Source: Psychrobacter raelei
GTDB lineage: Bacteria; Pseudomonadota; Gammaproteobacteria; Pseudomonadales; Moraxellaceae
Length of the DNA stretch: 64,000 nt
Direction of reading: 5' to 3'
NCBI RefSeq assembly: GCF_022631235.3
Contig: NZ_CP093310.2
Coordinates: forward strand, 1,426,001-1,490,000
The notes under the pieces: generated by a model
What the model was told of the DNA's origin: nothing
The model's database searches: none
What the model saw: the letters and a program-made list of their open reading frames with translations, nothing else
Program-made: the position numbers and the translations under genes
Shown: in pieces, positions 36,473 through 46,410 of the stretch
How the letters are laid out: the number at the start of each line of letters is the position of its first letter
Position numbering within the stretch: position 1 is the stretch's first letter

Positions 36473-37318
36473 ATGTCTTATCGTGGATTAAGAAATCTAA
36501 CTGTAATGGCAACCGGCGCCATCTTATTGGCCGCTTGTAACCAAACCCCCTCAACCGATAGCGCCAAAGAGGCAGAGGCGACACAATCTGCAGGCACAGA
36601 CTCTGACTTATTAAGCCGCATCAACAGTGGTGGCACCATCAACGTAGGGACTGAGGGCACATACCCTCCATATACCTATCATGATGAGCAAAACAAACTG
36701 ACCGGCTATGATGTGGAAGTCACCCGTGCTGTGGCAGATAAGCTTGGTGTAAAAGTTGAGTTTAAAGAGACTCAGTGGGATGCGATGCTTGCCGGCCTAG
36801 ATGCCAAACGCTTTGACATGGTGGCCAACCAAGTGAGTCTCACCACCCCTGAGCGTCAAGCCAAGTACGACAAAGCAGAAGCTTATAGCTGGTCAGGCGC
36901 TGTGGTACTTGCCCCAAAATCAGACAGCCGCTTTAACTCTTGGGAGTCTTTAAAAGGCTTAAAATCAGCGCAGTCACTAAGCAGCAATTATGGCGAGTTG
37001 GCCAAAAAATATGAAGCTGAAGTTGTGCCTGTAGATGGTATGGCCCAAGCGGTGGAATTGGTCAAACAAGGCCGTGCTGATTTTACTTTAAATGACAATC
37101 TAGCCGTGCTTGATTATCTAAAAAAATTCCCAGACAGCTCACTTGAAATTAAGCTAAAAGCCCCTGCTGAGGAAATGACCGGCTCAGGCTTGGTGATGCT
37201 AAAGGGAGATGATGCGGCACTGGCAAAAATCAACGAAGCGATGGATGAGCTACATAAAGATGGCACATTAACCCGATTAAGCGAGCAGTTTTTCGGTGAG
37301 GATATCAGCAAAAAATGA
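36473..37318 (+). CDS. tcyJ: Amino-acid (probably cystine) ABC transporter binding protein
   Basis: The 281-residue lipoprotein has a lipobox LLAAC (Cys22). A type-3 solute-binding fold follows: [56 protein letters not shown] and [17 protein letters not shown]. The set resembles the FliY/TcyJ cystine-binding proteins; the full specificity is inferred from the three-gene set. AAGGA lies before the ATG. It overlaps the permease gene by 4 bp. Confidence 0.88.
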   Translation: MSYRGLRNLTVMATGAILLAACNQTPSTDSAKEAEATQSAGTDSDLLSRINSGGTINVGTEGTYPPYTYHDEQNKLTGYDVEVTRAVADKLGVKVEFKETQWDAMLAGLDAKRFDMVANQVSLTTPERQAKYDKAEAYSWSGAVVLAPKSDSRFNSWESLKGLKSAQSLSSNYGELAKKYEAEVVPVDGMAQAVELVKQGRADFTLNDNLAVLDYLKKFPDSSLEIKLKAPAEEMTGSGLVMLKGDDAALAKINEAMDELHKDGTLTRLSEQFFGEDISKK

Positions 37319-38052
37319 TCTCTTCGCTGCTAAACGCACTACAAAGTCTGCTCGCCATGCTGCCATTTATGTCACCAGCGCGGGCTGATATCGTTATCCA
37401 GTCGTTTTGGCCGATGCTAAAAGGCGCCATTTACTATTCCATTCCGTTGGCCATTGCCTCATTTATTATTGGTATGGCCATCGCCTTGGTGGTGGCGCTG
37501 ATTCGAGTGGTGCCACGTCAGGCACTTTGGCATAAGATTGCGTATAGGCTGGCACGTATTTATGTGTCGGCCATACGTGGTACGCCAATGCTGGTGCAGC
37601 TTTTTATTATATTTTATGGTCTGCCAAGCGTGGGGGTCATGCTTGAGCCTTTCCCGGCAGCAATTATTGCCTTCTCGCTCAATATTGGTGCTTATGCATC
37701 AGAGACTGTACGTGCCTCTATCTTATCTATTCCTAAGGGGCAGTGGGAAGCGGGCGCTACCGTGGGTCTGACTTATTTGCAAAGCTTTCGTCATGTCATC
37801 TTGCCGCAAGCACTACGAGTGTCTGTACCACCCTTGTCGAACACCTTTATTAGCCTTGTAAAAGATACCTCTCTTGCCTCACTTATCTTAGTCACTGAGA
37901 TGTTTAAGCAGGCTCAAATTATTACTGCGCGAAACTATGAATTTATGCTGGTCTATACTGAGGCGGCTTTAATATATTGGGTCATCTGTCTGGCTTTGAG
38001 CGCCGTGCAAGGTCGACTCGAGACCCGTTTGGATCGCTACGTGGCCAAATAG
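37315..38052 (+). CDS. tcyL: Cystine ABC transporter permease
   Basis: The 245-residue inner-membrane permease has five to six membrane segments. It belongs to the HisMQ type: [18 protein letters not shown], then the EAA loop [20 protein letters not shown] and [19 protein letters not shown]. It is the only permease in the set, so it probably works as a homodimer, as known for YecS/TcyL. Its ATG overlaps the tcyJ stop (ATGA). Confidence 0.92.
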   Translation: MISSLLNALQSLLAMLPFMSPARADIVIQSFWPMLKGAIYYSIPLAIASFIIGMAIALVVALIRVVPRQALWHKIAYRLARIYVSAIRGTPMLVQLFIIFYGLPSVGVMLEPFPAAIIAFSLNIGAYASETVRASILSIPKGQWEAGATVGLTYLQSFRHVILPQALRVSVPPLSNTFISLVKDTSLASLILVTEMFKQAQIITARNYEFMLVYTEAALIYWVICLALSAVQGRLETRLDRYVAK

Positions 38053-38094
38053 TTTGGTCAGGATATGGCCCGCAGCACTCATTAGGAAACCGCT

Positions 38095-38838
38095 ATGATA
38101 AAAATAACTAATATTCAAAAAGCCTTTGGCGACAATGAGGTGCTCAAGGGCATTGATTTGGATATCAAAAAGGGCAGCGTGGTGGTGATACTGGGGCCGT
38201 CGGGCTCAGGTAAAACCACTTTTTTACGTTGTCTCAATGCCCTTGAAGTGTCTGAGCAGGGGGTTATTGAATTTGATGATGGTAGCTTAAAGGTCGACTT
38301 TGGTGCTAAGCCCTCAAAGGCTGTGATGCGCAAGTTACAACAAAAGTCCGGCATGGTGTTTCAGTCTTATAATTTATTTCCGCATAAGACGGCCATAGAA
38401 AACCTGATGCTTGGCCCTGTGGTGGCGCAAGGCAAAAATAAGGCAGAAACTCGAGCCAAAGCCTTACAGCTTCTTGAAAAAGTGGGGCTATCAGACAAGG
38501 TGGATTTATATCCATTTCAGCTATCGGGGGGGCAACAGCAGCGGGTAGGTATTGCTCGGGCGCTGGCCATTGAACCTGATTTGTTATTGTTCGATGAGCC
38601 CACCTCAGCACTTGACCCAGAGCTGGTACAAGAGGTACTAAAAACCATGCAGCAACTGGCCTCTGAGGGCTGGACCATGGTGGTGGTCACGCACGAGATT
38701 AACTTTGCGCGTCATGTGGCCGATGTGGTGATGCTAATGGAAGATGGTTATGTGGTCGAAGTCGGTCCACCAGAGCAATTGTTCGAACACTCCCAGCATC
38801 CGCGGACGCGTGCCTTTTTACAGCGTATTGCGTCTTAA
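38095..38838 (+). CDS. tcyN: Cystine ABC transporter ATP-binding protein
   Basis: The 247-residue ATPase has Walker A GPSGSGKTTFLR (34-45), the Q-loop MVFQSYNLFPHKT, the signature LSGGQQQRVGIARAL and Walker B LLLFDEPTSALDPEL. It is of the polar-amino-acid (GlnQ/TcyN) type. It starts 42 bp past the permease, with AGGAAAC upstream, and is followed by a terminator. An insertion of about eight residues (DGSLKVDFGAKPSK) follows the beta strands after Walker A. Confidence 0.93.
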   Translation: MIKITNIQKAFGDNEVLKGIDLDIKKGSVVVILGPSGSGKTTFLRCLNALEVSEQGVIEFDDGSLKVDFGAKPSKAVMRKLQQKSGMVFQSYNLFPHKTAIENLMLGPVVAQGKNKAETRAKALQLLEKVGLSDKVDLYPFQLSGGQQQRVGIARALAIEPDLLLFDEPTSALDPELVQEVLKTMQQLASEGWTMVVVTHEINFARHVADVVMLMEDGYVVEVGPPEQLFEHSQHPRTRAFLQRIAS

Positions 38839-38866
38839 TTTAATGATTACATGCCCAATAATAAAG

Positions 38867-38896
38867 GAGCCCAGCTGCATGCAGCTGGGCTCTTTT
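38867..38896. terminator. Rho-independent terminator between tcyN and trpG
   Basis: A 12-bp stem (GAGCCCAGCTGC / GCAGCTGGGCTC) with only AT between is followed by TTTT. It lies between converging tcyN and trpG. Confidence 0.8.
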
Positions 38897-38939
38897 ATGA
38901 CCGATGTCCCGTCCTAAAATAAGTTTACATAAAAGAGGC

Positions 38940-39590
38940 TTATACCTGCAACAAAAAGTTTGACAGCAAGCGCTTGGCGCCCTCAGTGGCAAACGACTCA
39001 GGATGAAACTGCACCCCTTGGATGGGATATGTTTTGTGGCGAATGCCCATAATCTCCTCACCATTTTTGACATGGCTCATTAAGTCTTGACCGGCATAGG
39101 CTTCATTGGATACCACAGAGGTGACGGTTAAGCACTCAGGCAAGGTATCTGCTTTGACCATCAATGAGTGATAACGCATAATCTCAATGTCTTGTGGCAG
39201 CCCTTGATACACCCCTTGCTCATCATGGCGAATGGGTGAGGTCTTACCATGCATCGGCACGCCGGCGCGCACCACATCACCGCCGAACACGTGTGCGATG
39301 CCTTGCATCCCTAAACACACTCCCAATAGCGGTATCGTCGGCCCAAGCTCGCGGATGACCTCAGCACATACCCCAAAGTACGCCGGATCATCCGGTGAGC
39401 CAGGACCAGGAGAGATGATGATGCGGTCATAATTGGCCGCCTTAATATCGGCTAAGCTGATCTCATTATTGCGCTTAACAGTCACTTGAGGGGCCGCCGC
39501 TTGGTCTGGCTGCGTGTGTAGTATCTCGCCCACATATTGATACAAATTAAAAGTAAATGAGTCGTAGTTGTCTATGATTAATACATTCAT
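38940..39590 (-). CDS. trpG: Anthranilate synthase component II (glutamine amidotransferase)
   Basis: The 216-residue class-I amidotransferase supplies ammonia to TrpE. It has IDNYDSFTFNLYQYV at the start, the nucleophile C92 in LLGVCLGMQGIAH, and the H196/E198 pair in VQFHPESFATEG. A paralogue use in folate (PabA role) is possible, as many bacteria share one subunit. It lies 101 bp downstream of trpE on the same strand. An Ala/Gln-rich segment at about 27-36 is longer than usual. Confidence 0.92.
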   Translation of the reverse strand: MNVLIIDNYDSFTFNLYQYVGEILHTQPDQAAAPQVTVKRNNEISLADIKAANYDRIIISPGPGSPDDPAYFGVCAEVIRELGPTIPLLGVCLGMQGIAHVFGGDVVRAGVPMHGKTSPIRHDEQGVYQGLPQDIEIMRYHSLMVKADTLPECLTVTSVVSNEAYAGQDLMSHVKNGEEIMGIRHKTYPIQGVQFHPESFATEGAKRLLSNFLLQV

Positions 39591-39691
39591 CGGTAATCCT
39601 TGAGGATAGTTTTTAGCTATTTTTTTGATATAAGTATAGGCTCGATAAGGCGTCTGCCTATGCTAAAGACAGATCTATGCCAAAGACAGCT

Positions 39692-41104
39692 TTAGCTATG
39701 AATAAAACTGTCTAGCACTACCTTCATCGCCGATAATTTGCGCTGAATCTCTAGATACTCATCTTGTGGGTTTGAATCATAGACATTGCCGCCACAAGTT
39801 TGTGCATAAGCGGACTCACCATTGATAAACAGACTGCGAATGGGAATGGCAAAAATACAGTCGCCATTGAAGTTAAATGAACCCAGCGCTCCGCCATAAG
39901 CACCGCGGCCATCGAGCTCTAGCTCATTAATAATCTTAATGGCTTCAATTTTTGGGGCGCCAGATAAGGTGCCGGCTGGGAAGTTGCTGGCAAGTGCGCT
40001 GAACATGTCCTCATCAGGGTGCAATACGCCGACAATCTCTGATGAGATGTGCTGCACGTGAGAGTAGCGCTTAATGTCCATTAGGCTGCGTACTTTGACC
40101 GTACCAAAGCGGGCGACTCGGCCAATATCATTACGGTGCAAGTCAACGAGCATATTGTGCTCAGCAATCTCTTTGGCATCGTTTAGCAAGGCGCGCGCCA
40201 ATTGACGGTCTTCAACCTCATCTTTGCCGCGTCTGGCTGTACCTGCCAGCGGATAAGTCTCCATCTCACCTTGACGCAGGCGGAACAACAGCTCAGGTGA
40301 GGCACCAATAATGCGCTGGGTAACGAATTTCATAAAGTACATGTGCGGTGAGGGGTTTACCTCACGCAGCTTTTCATAAATAGGGATGTGATCACCGCTA
40401 ATCTTATATTTGGACTTAAAGCCGACCTCACACTGAAAAATACGCCCTGAGATGATGTCCTCTTTGACCTGCATTACCGCTTGGGCATGCTGCTCACGAC
40501 TCATGCCATCACCTAAGAATTCAACGGTAGGTGTGCTATAGCTGGGTACAGGTGAGCTTAGAAGCTGTTTTACGGTATCGATGCGGTTTTGCTGCTGATG
40601 AGTGGGGTAATAAAAATAGAAGATCTCACCAGTCATTTTATCGAGGGTTAGGCCATCTAGGTAGACGCCAAATTTGAAGGCCTCGAAATGCTCGCTGGCT
40701 TTGGCATTGAGGCTAGGCTCAAAAAAATTGACGCTGTCATACCCAAGATACCCCACCAGTCCACCGGTTTGATCACGAGCAATCACATGCTGAGGGGTGA
40801 TGCTGCGCAGCAGCTGGTAAGGATTGTCGGTGGGATAGTCGGTTACCTCACCGCTGTGATTGTTAGTAATGCGTAAGGTTTGGCGATCGGGTGCGGCGAT
40901 TGTCATGGCCGGCGAGAAGCCAATGGCATGATGACGAGACATATGACCTTCTGCGCCCAATGACTCAAGCAGATAGCAGGTATCAAACTGCGCTTCAATG
41001 CGCTTAAATAACTCAAAAAAATCAATGTCTTGGGTCAGTTTAATACGAACCGGCTTGCTGGGTATGGCAATGGGATCAGGCTGCTTTACGGTGGCTGTAC
41101 TCAT
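39692..41104 (-). CDS. trpE: Anthranilate synthase component I
   Basis: The 470-residue chorismate-binding enzyme makes anthranilate in tryptophan synthesis. It has the N-terminal regulatory domain (CYLLESLGAEGHMSRHHAIGF, with the LLES segment of TrpE feedback sites) and the C-terminal core: YPLAGTARRGKDE, LVDLHRNDIGRVA, SNFPAGTLSGAPKIEA and GGALGSFNFNGD. The LLES motif and the neighbouring trpR favour TrpE over PabB. I chose the ATG at 41104; the longer frame begins at a TTG. Confidence 0.9.
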   Translation of the reverse strand: MSTATVKQPDPIAIPSKPVRIKLTQDIDFFELFKRIEAQFDTCYLLESLGAEGHMSRHHAIGFSPAMTIAAPDRQTLRITNNHSGEVTDYPTDNPYQLLRSITPQHVIARDQTGGLVGYLGYDSVNFFEPSLNAKASEHFEAFKFGVYLDGLTLDKMTGEIFYFYYPTHQQQNRIDTVKQLLSSPVPSYSTPTVEFLGDGMSREQHAQAVMQVKEDIISGRIFQCEVGFKSKYKISGDHIPIYEKLREVNPSPHMYFMKFVTQRIIGASPELLFRLRQGEMETYPLAGTARRGKDEVEDRQLARALLNDAKEIAEHNMLVDLHRNDIGRVARFGTVKVRSLMDIKRYSHVQHISSEIVGVLHPDEDMFSALASNFPAGTLSGAPKIEAIKIINELELDGRGAYGGALGSFNFNGDCIFAIPIRSLFINGESAYAQTCGGNVYDSNPQDEYLEIQRKLSAMKVVLDSFIHS

Positions 41105-41227
41105 AAATAAATTCCAAAAAAACAAGGGTGTAATCAGTAAATATGCAGTAAAAATGAGGATAAAAGGTCATGTGTGTTAAGATAACTTAATATGAAGACA
41201 ATTTGGTATGAAGACAATAAGATAGAT

Positions 41228-41539
41228 TTATTCTATCTTACTATTGGCCGCCTCTTGCTGACGATGAGTGGCCAAAAGCTTATCAATGGCTGTCGCATCT
41301 TGTTGCTGTAGCGCTCTGGCACCGCGCGATACTGTGGCGATCCCCACGCCCAGTTGCTGAGAGATAACGCGCTGGGTCACCCCTTGCTGTAACAAATCAA
41401 AGATACGCACACGATTGGCAATATCTTGCTGCTCTTTATCGGTTAAAAGTGCTGACAATACTGCATCAATCTCTTTGTCGCAGCTCAGATGTGCCAAATG
41501 GCCAAGTAGGCTTTTATAAGCGGGGTTTGGGGTGGTCAT
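41228..41539 (-). CDS. trpR: Trp operon repressor family protein
   Basis: The 103-residue protein is of TrpR type. It has EIDAVLSALLTDKEQQDIANRV (helices B-C) and the helix-turn-helix QGVTQRVISQQLGVGIATVS with RGARAL. TrpR dimers bind operator DNA when loaded with tryptophan. It lies directly upstream of trpE on the same strand, which is unlike E. coli, where trpR is unlinked. A CTAG-containing site lies upstream of its start, in keeping with autoregulation. Confidence 0.88.
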   Translation of the reverse strand: MTTPNPAYKSLLGHLAHLSCDKEIDAVLSALLTDKEQQDIANRVRIFDLLQQGVTQRVISQQLGVGIATVSRGARALQQQDATAIDKLLATHRQQEAANSKIE

Positions 41540-41571
41540 AATACTGTCCGTTAAAACTATGTTTCAGTATT

Positions 41572-41586
41572 CTAGTACAGTAGTAC
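41572..41586 (-). promoter_or_regulatory. Putative TrpR operator
   Basis: The sequence CTAGTACAGTAGTAC lies 33-47 bp upstream of the trpR ATG. On the minus strand it gives GTACTACTGTACTAG, near the symmetric GTACTAG half-sites of known trp operators. Autorepression is the likely role. The match is partial. Confidence 0.4.
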
Positions 41587-41612
41587 ATCAATGTAAACCC
41601 TCAATTTTATGG

Positions 41613-41650
41613 CACAAAAAAAGCAGCCTGACACAGGCTGCTTTTTTTGT
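41613..41650 (-). terminator. Rho-independent terminator of the lipoprotein gene
   Basis: A 9-bp stem (AGCAGCCTG / CAGGCTGCT) with a 3-nt loop lies between a run of A's and a run of T's, downstream of the lipoprotein gene (minus strand). Confidence 0.85.
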
Positions 41651-41708
41651 GGTGAACTAACGCAGTCTACCGCAGTAACTTTACGTTGAGTCTTCTTAAC
41701 GCTTAGCC

Positions 41709-42305
41709 TTATTTGTTTAGGCAACTGGGATCAAAGTCTTCATTGATTAAGATGGTGCGGCTGATATGACCTTTGGCATCTTTTTCATAATCAATAATCA
41801 CAGGGCGTCCCAAATCTGGGTCACACTGAGCCAACAACGCTTTTGGGGTTAGGTAGCGCATGGTGGTTATTTTGGCATCATTGGGGATGTTTCCTTTAAA
41901 CCAGCTTTGATTTAAGCTCTCTGGAGATTCATCATAAAAATCGTCGCTATACGCGTACAGCTCATTGCTTTGCGCCAAAAAACAGCTGGTCTGATCATCT
42001 AAAGCGGATAAAGGCTGCGGTGTGCGCTCATACAAATTCACCCAGGTATCGTCTAGGTCATATTTTTCACTTTGCTGCTTAAGCTTGCTCAAGTCACAGC
42101 TGCCGGGATGAAACGCGGCGCTGATGTCTTTGATCTCATTAGCAGTAAAAGGGATGGGGGCATCATTTTTTACCACAGGTTTGCTTGAGCTCGGTGTGCT
42201 GGTCACCGGACGTTTAGCGGCTGTGTCTGGGGTAGAAGCACAGCCACTTAGGGCTAAAAGTAGGGCGGAGTAGCTAACATACTGCAAAACTTTGGAACGA
42301 TTCAT
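41709..42305 (-). CDS. Lipoprotein of unknown function
   Basis: The 198-residue product has a lipobox LALSGC (Cys22), followed by a Thr/Ser/Pro-rich linker. The mature domain has four cysteines (GSCDLS, TSCFLA, AQCDPD, PSCLNK), likely two disulfides. Tyr/Asp-rich segments such as LYAYSDDFYDESPE stand out. No family is recognised. It ends with its own terminator. Confidence 0.6.
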   Translation of the reverse strand: MNRSKVLQYVSYSALLLALSGCASTPDTAAKRPVTSTPSSSKPVVKNDAPIPFTANEIKDISAAFHPGSCDLSKLKQQSEKYDLDDTWVNLYERTPQPLSALDDQTSCFLAQSNELYAYSDDFYDESPESLNQSWFKGNIPNDAKITTMRYLTPKALLAQCDPDLGRPVIIDYEKDAKGHISRTILINEDFDPSCLNK

Positions 42306-42439
42306 GGATAAGTCTCAGTGACGAAAAAGATAAAATATGACCTTTGTTAGTGAGTTTATAACAGGTATCGCCTAATGCCACAAGCCAAAGGTCAATTGAT
42401 GCTATTTAAAACAACACATTTTAAGACAACGCATTTAGA

Positions 42440-44701
42440 CTAAATATGACCAAAAGGCGTCAACGCCTCTTGTTTGTCTTCAAAAGAGGCTGAGTCGTGA
42501 TAAGGCTCAATCTCGCTAGACGCTTTGTAAGGTAGTGGCTCGGCAGGGATAGAGTCATCTTTTAGCACATAAGCCCATGCCTGCTTGCGGCCTTCTTCAT
42601 TATACTCCCAGTACACGCCTTGAACCTCCGGCTCAAAGCCTGGCAAGGAATTAACCCCTTCTTCTAATGCTAAGAAATAATCCAGCACTGCACCGCCCCA
42701 AACTTCGCCAGGCACGATACAATAGACGCCAGGCGGATAAGGCAGGGCACCTTCCATCGCAATACGGCCTTCAATATGCGCCAAAGGCACCAGCTCAATG
42801 TCATTGCGAATAAAGGCATTGTGCGCATCAAAAGCACGCATCGCAAACTTAGGACGGTGCTCACGCTTAAACATTTGCTGCTGTAACTGGTTCAGCTTGT
42901 GCTTGGCATAAAAATCATGCAGACGCTGACACAGCTCATTGATATCTAAGCTTCGATATTGTGGGTAAGCTTTGGCCAGTGAGGGCAGCACCTCGCTCAC
43001 CGGACTGTTAGACTTAATGTGCGCCTCAAAGCGTACAATACGCGCCACCAGATGCTGGAACTTGGCCAGCGTCTCGGCAGGGGTTAGCAAAAAAAGAATG
43101 GAGTTTAAATCCGCTTTTTCTGGAATGACCGAGCTTTCACGCAGATAATGCGCCAGCAGCGGGGCGGGCACACCAGTTGCTTCATATTCACCTGTATCCA
43201 TATTGATGCCAGGGGTGGTCAATAGCAGCTTACAAGGGTCAATAAAGTACTGCTTGTCAGCATATTGCTCGAAGTCATGCCAGCGCTCACCTTCTTTAAA
43301 TTCAAAGAAGCGAATGTCATTGGCAATTTGCTCAGTATCGTAATCTTGCCACAGCTTGCCATCAATGGTTGGCGGCACAAACGGCTTAATTAAAGTGCAG
43401 GTATCGAGCAGCATTTTGCGCGCTTCAATCCCCCCAATGACACACTCATGCCACATACGCTGACCCGCTTTGCCCTCGTGCATCTTAGCGTTAACATCCA
43501 AAGAGGCAAACAGCGGATAAAAAGGGCTGGTCGACACATGCATCATAAACGCATTGTTAAAACGCTTGTGGTTGACATAACGCGCCTGCCCACTGATATG
43601 ATTGTCTTTTTTGTGAATCTGTGAGGCTTGTGAGAAGCCGGCTTGCTGCTTGTGCACTGACTGAGTCACAATAATACCCGGGTCATCGGGTGTCAGCTCT
43701 AATAATAGCGGTGAGCAATCTTGCATCATAGGGATAAACTGCTCATAGCCAACCCAAGCGCTATCGAACAAGATGTAGTCACATAAATGACCAATCTTAT
43801 CCACCACTTGGCGAGCATTATAAATGGTACCGTCATAGGTACCCAGCTGGATCACGGCCAGACGAAAAGGGCGCTTTGCATCAGCACGTTCTGGAGATAC
43901 CTCACGAATGCGCTCACGAATCTCCGCCTCATCAAAGCAGTGTGAGGCAATGCCCCCTATAAGACCGTAGGCATTACGGTCAGTCTCAAGGTATACCGCC
44001 GTACCACCACTCATAGACAGTGCACTTTGATACACAGACTTGTGGTTATTGCGATCAAAGAGTACCAGATCATCATGCGCCACAAGGGCACCAATGGCGA
44101 TTTTGTTCGAAGAAGACGTACCGTTTAATACAAAATAGGTTTTGTCGGCGTTAAACACTTTGGCGGCATGAGCCTGCGCTTGAAAAGCAGGGCCTTCATG
44201 AATCAATAAATCGCCTAAGCCCACATCCGCATTACAGGAGTCAGCACGAAATAGGGTCTCACCGAAGTATAAAAAGAAGCGGCGACCTGAGGGATGGCGG
44301 CGAAAAAACTGACCACCTTGATGACCTGGGCAATCAAAGGCGGCATTACCATAATCGGTATACTCACGTAGCGCTTGGAAAAACGGAGGATCTAGGGTGT
44401 CTATATAGTGCGCCGCTGCGGCATTGACCAACTGGCCGTTATAGTATTTTTGATCATCAGCCAGCTCTAGCACGCCGTATACGTGAGGCAGCCATTCATC
44501 AGGAACGCTATCGCCATACTTGATGGCCACAAAGATAGGAATACTAAAGCCCAAATCTTCAATTTCAGCATGCGCCTTGGGCAGATCTTCCATAGTCACC
44601 ACAATGACGGCAATATTGGTAAAATCAGTGGCTTCAACTTCCGTCAAACGGTAGTTACAATTGAGCGCGTATTCGATGCCATCGCTGACGGCTATTTTCA
44701 T
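42440..44701 (-). CDS. Orn/Lys/Arg decarboxylase, ornithine-decarboxylase type
   Basis: The 753-residue PLP enzyme of the large bacterial decarboxylase class has an N-terminal wing domain (about 1-105), then the PLP domain: AAFDCPGHQGGQFFRRHP, NGTSSSNKIAIGALVAHDD, FDSAWVGYEQF, and the Schiff-base Lys in SVHKQQAGFSQASQIHKKD. The FSQASQIHKKD form resembles ornithine decarboxylases (SpeC/SpeF), which make putrescine; arginine decarboxylase (AdiA) is the alternative. The length is a little above that of SpeC. No putrescine antiporter is nearby, so a biosynthetic role fits best. Confidence 0.87.
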   Translation of the reverse strand: MKIAVSDGIEYALNCNYRLTEVEATDFTNIAVIVVTMEDLPKAHAEIEDLGFSIPIFVAIKYGDSVPDEWLPHVYGVLELADDQKYYNGQLVNAAAAHYIDTLDPPFFQALREYTDYGNAAFDCPGHQGGQFFRRHPSGRRFFLYFGETLFRADSCNADVGLGDLLIHEGPAFQAQAHAAKVFNADKTYFVLNGTSSSNKIAIGALVAHDDLVLFDRNNHKSVYQSALSMSGGTAVYLETDRNAYGLIGGIASHCFDEAEIRERIREVSPERADAKRPFRLAVIQLGTYDGTIYNARQVVDKIGHLCDYILFDSAWVGYEQFIPMMQDCSPLLLELTPDDPGIIVTQSVHKQQAGFSQASQIHKKDNHISGQARYVNHKRFNNAFMMHVSTSPFYPLFASLDVNAKMHEGKAGQRMWHECVIGGIEARKMLLDTCTLIKPFVPPTIDGKLWQDYDTEQIANDIRFFEFKEGERWHDFEQYADKQYFIDPCKLLLTTPGINMDTGEYEATGVPAPLLAHYLRESSVIPEKADLNSILFLLTPAETLAKFQHLVARIVRFEAHIKSNSPVSEVLPSLAKAYPQYRSLDINELCQRLHDFYAKHKLNQLQQQMFKREHRPKFAMRAFDAHNAFIRNDIELVPLAHIEGRIAMEGALPYPPGVYCIVPGEVWGGAVLDYFLALEEGVNSLPGFEPEVQGVYWEYNEEGRKQAWAYVLKDDSIPAEPLPYKASSEIEPYHDSASFEDKQEALTPFGHI

Positions 44702-45071
44702 TATACTTTCCTTAATTCTTTATAAGCGGGTATGCTGATATCTAAGATAGGCTACTATTAAGCAGCAAGGGTGCGTATTATTCCCAAGATGCTTTCATTT
44801 AGCAAATTTGTCCGTCATTTTACGCTAATTATCTGACTCATTCATTGCTTTGTGTTTGCCTTTCATAACCTGTGCGCCATTCGTTTAGGTTGACGGCGGG
44901 CTTTATTATGCTTATAGCGGCAGGCGGTATTGTGCTGGCAGGCCATATTAAGCTTTATTACGATTGTGTTGCAGCAAAAATAGGGCTTCTTTATACTGAC
45001 GTGTTTTTTTTGCAATAAACGTTGCTTTTTAGCAGTCCATTTTATTTTGCTATCCTGACCGGAGTTAGCCA
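44702..45071. other. Divergent intergenic region
   Basis: These 370 bp separate the decarboxylase (minus) from the DUF819 gene (plus). They must hold both promoters. A minus-strand open frame at 44863-45072 (69 residues, Lys/His-rich) has no family resemblance and no good ribosome-binding site, so I regard it as chance. No riboswitch is recognised. Confidence 0.4.
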
Positions 45072-46331
45072 ATGCCTGATTTATCTCATCTACTTGCCTC
45101 AGTCACGGCCATTGAAAGCTTGCCATTAGCTTTTGGCATCATCATGGCCATTATTGGCTTGGTTTTTTATACCCAAGGCCTACCGGGCAAATTCTGGCGC
45201 AGGTTTTATGCAGTATTACCCGGCATCGTACTGTGCTGCTTTATTCCTGCTACTTTAAATAGCTTAGGGGTGTTTGCAGAAGGTATTGGCTCGCAGATAT
45301 ATAACTTTACCGCCACTTATTTATTGCCTGCCAGCTTACTGCTGATGACACTGTCGATGGATGTGCCTAAGATTTTGGGATTGGGCTGGAAGGCCATTGC
45401 CATGTTCTTTGCAGCAAGCTTTGCCATTATCATCAGTGGGCCGATAAGCTTAGGCATTGCCAAATGGATCTCTCCTGAGATGTTTATGGATGACACTTTA
45501 TGGCGGGGGTTTTCGGCAGTAGCCGGCAGCTGGATTGGTGGTGCGGCCAACCAAGCGGCCATGAAGGAGCTGTTTGGGGTCAGTGATGACTTGTTTGGCA
45601 TGATGATATTGGTTGATACCACCAATGCCTCTTTATGGCTATTGGCTATCTTGGTGATGGCCAAACACAGCGAGAAAATTGATAAGTTTTTGCGTGCAGA
45701 TACCGGCAGTATTGAGAAAGTGGTGGCAGCGGTTGAGAGCTATGAGCGCGATAACGCGCGCCCCGGCAGCTTAAATGACTTGATGGTAATGTTTGGTCTG
45801 TGCTTTGCTATGGTGGGTTTGGCGCACTTCTTGGGCGCAGAGATTGCTGGCTTCTTCTCGCCGTATACTTGGGCGGTGCAATACAGCTTTGCCAGCTCGT
45901 TCTTTTGGATGGTGGTTATCATTACCTTAATTGGTGTGGGTTTCTCCTTTACGAAGGTGCGCCGCTTAGACCATATTGGCGCCTCAAAAATGGGCACAGT
46001 GTTTATCTTTATTCTGATTGCTGCCATTGGCATGCAAATCAACCTAAATGGCCTCGTCTCTCAGTGGCGCCTGCTACTTATTGGTCTATTATGGATGTGT
46101 ATCCATGTCGTGATTGTCTTTATCGTGGCAAGGCTTATCCGGGCGCCTTTCTTCTTCTTAGCCGTGGGCTCGAATGCCAATACTGGCGGCGCCTCTTCAG
46201 CCCCCATTGTGGCCACGGCCTTTCATCCATCACTTGCGCCTGTGGGGGTCTTCTTGGGAATATTGGGCTATGCGGTGGGTACTATTGGCGGTTATGTTAG
46301 TACACAGCTTATGCGTTTGGTTGTGGGGTAG
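45072..46331 (+). CDS. DUF819-family membrane protein
   Basis: The 419-residue integral membrane protein has about 10-12 membrane segments and the DUF819 (YjcL-like) pattern: LPASLLLMTLSMDVPKILGLG, AGSWIGGAANQAAMKELFGV, GVGFSFTKVRRLDHIGASKMG and AVGSNANTGGASSAPIVATAF. The two repeats around GG-x-x-N and GSNANTGG suggest an inverted-repeat transporter fold. The substrate is unknown. It starts at an ATG with GGAG 11 bases upstream. Confidence 0.88.
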   Translation: MPDLSHLLASVTAIESLPLAFGIIMAIIGLVFYTQGLPGKFWRRFYAVLPGIVLCCFIPATLNSLGVFAEGIGSQIYNFTATYLLPASLLLMTLSMDVPKILGLGWKAIAMFFAASFAIIISGPISLGIAKWISPEMFMDDTLWRGFSAVAGSWIGGAANQAAMKELFGVSDDLFGMMILVDTTNASLWLLAILVMAKHSEKIDKFLRADTGSIEKVVAAVESYERDNARPGSLNDLMVMFGLCFAMVGLAHFLGAEIAGFFSPYTWAVQYSFASSFFWMVVIITLIGVGFSFTKVRRLDHIGASKMGTVFIFILIAAIGMQINLNGLVSQWRLLLIGLLWMCIHVVIVFIVARLIRAPFFFLAVGSNANTGGASSAPIVATAFHPSLAPVGVFLGILGYAVGTIGGYVSTQLMRLVVG

Positions 46332-46410
46332 AGCGATAGTAGGACAATAAGACAGTAAGATAGGATATATCTAGGGCAATTGGTGTCCGCCCTGCCGTAG
46401 GAGGTTATTC

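Noticed and set aside
36349-36540. 63-residue plus-strand frame before tcyJ
   Set aside because: It overlaps the tcyJ start in another frame and has no convincing start signal or family match.
44863-45072. 69-residue minus-strand frame in the decarboxylase upstream region
   Set aside because: No family, no ribosome-binding site, and it covers the expected promoter of the DUF819 gene.
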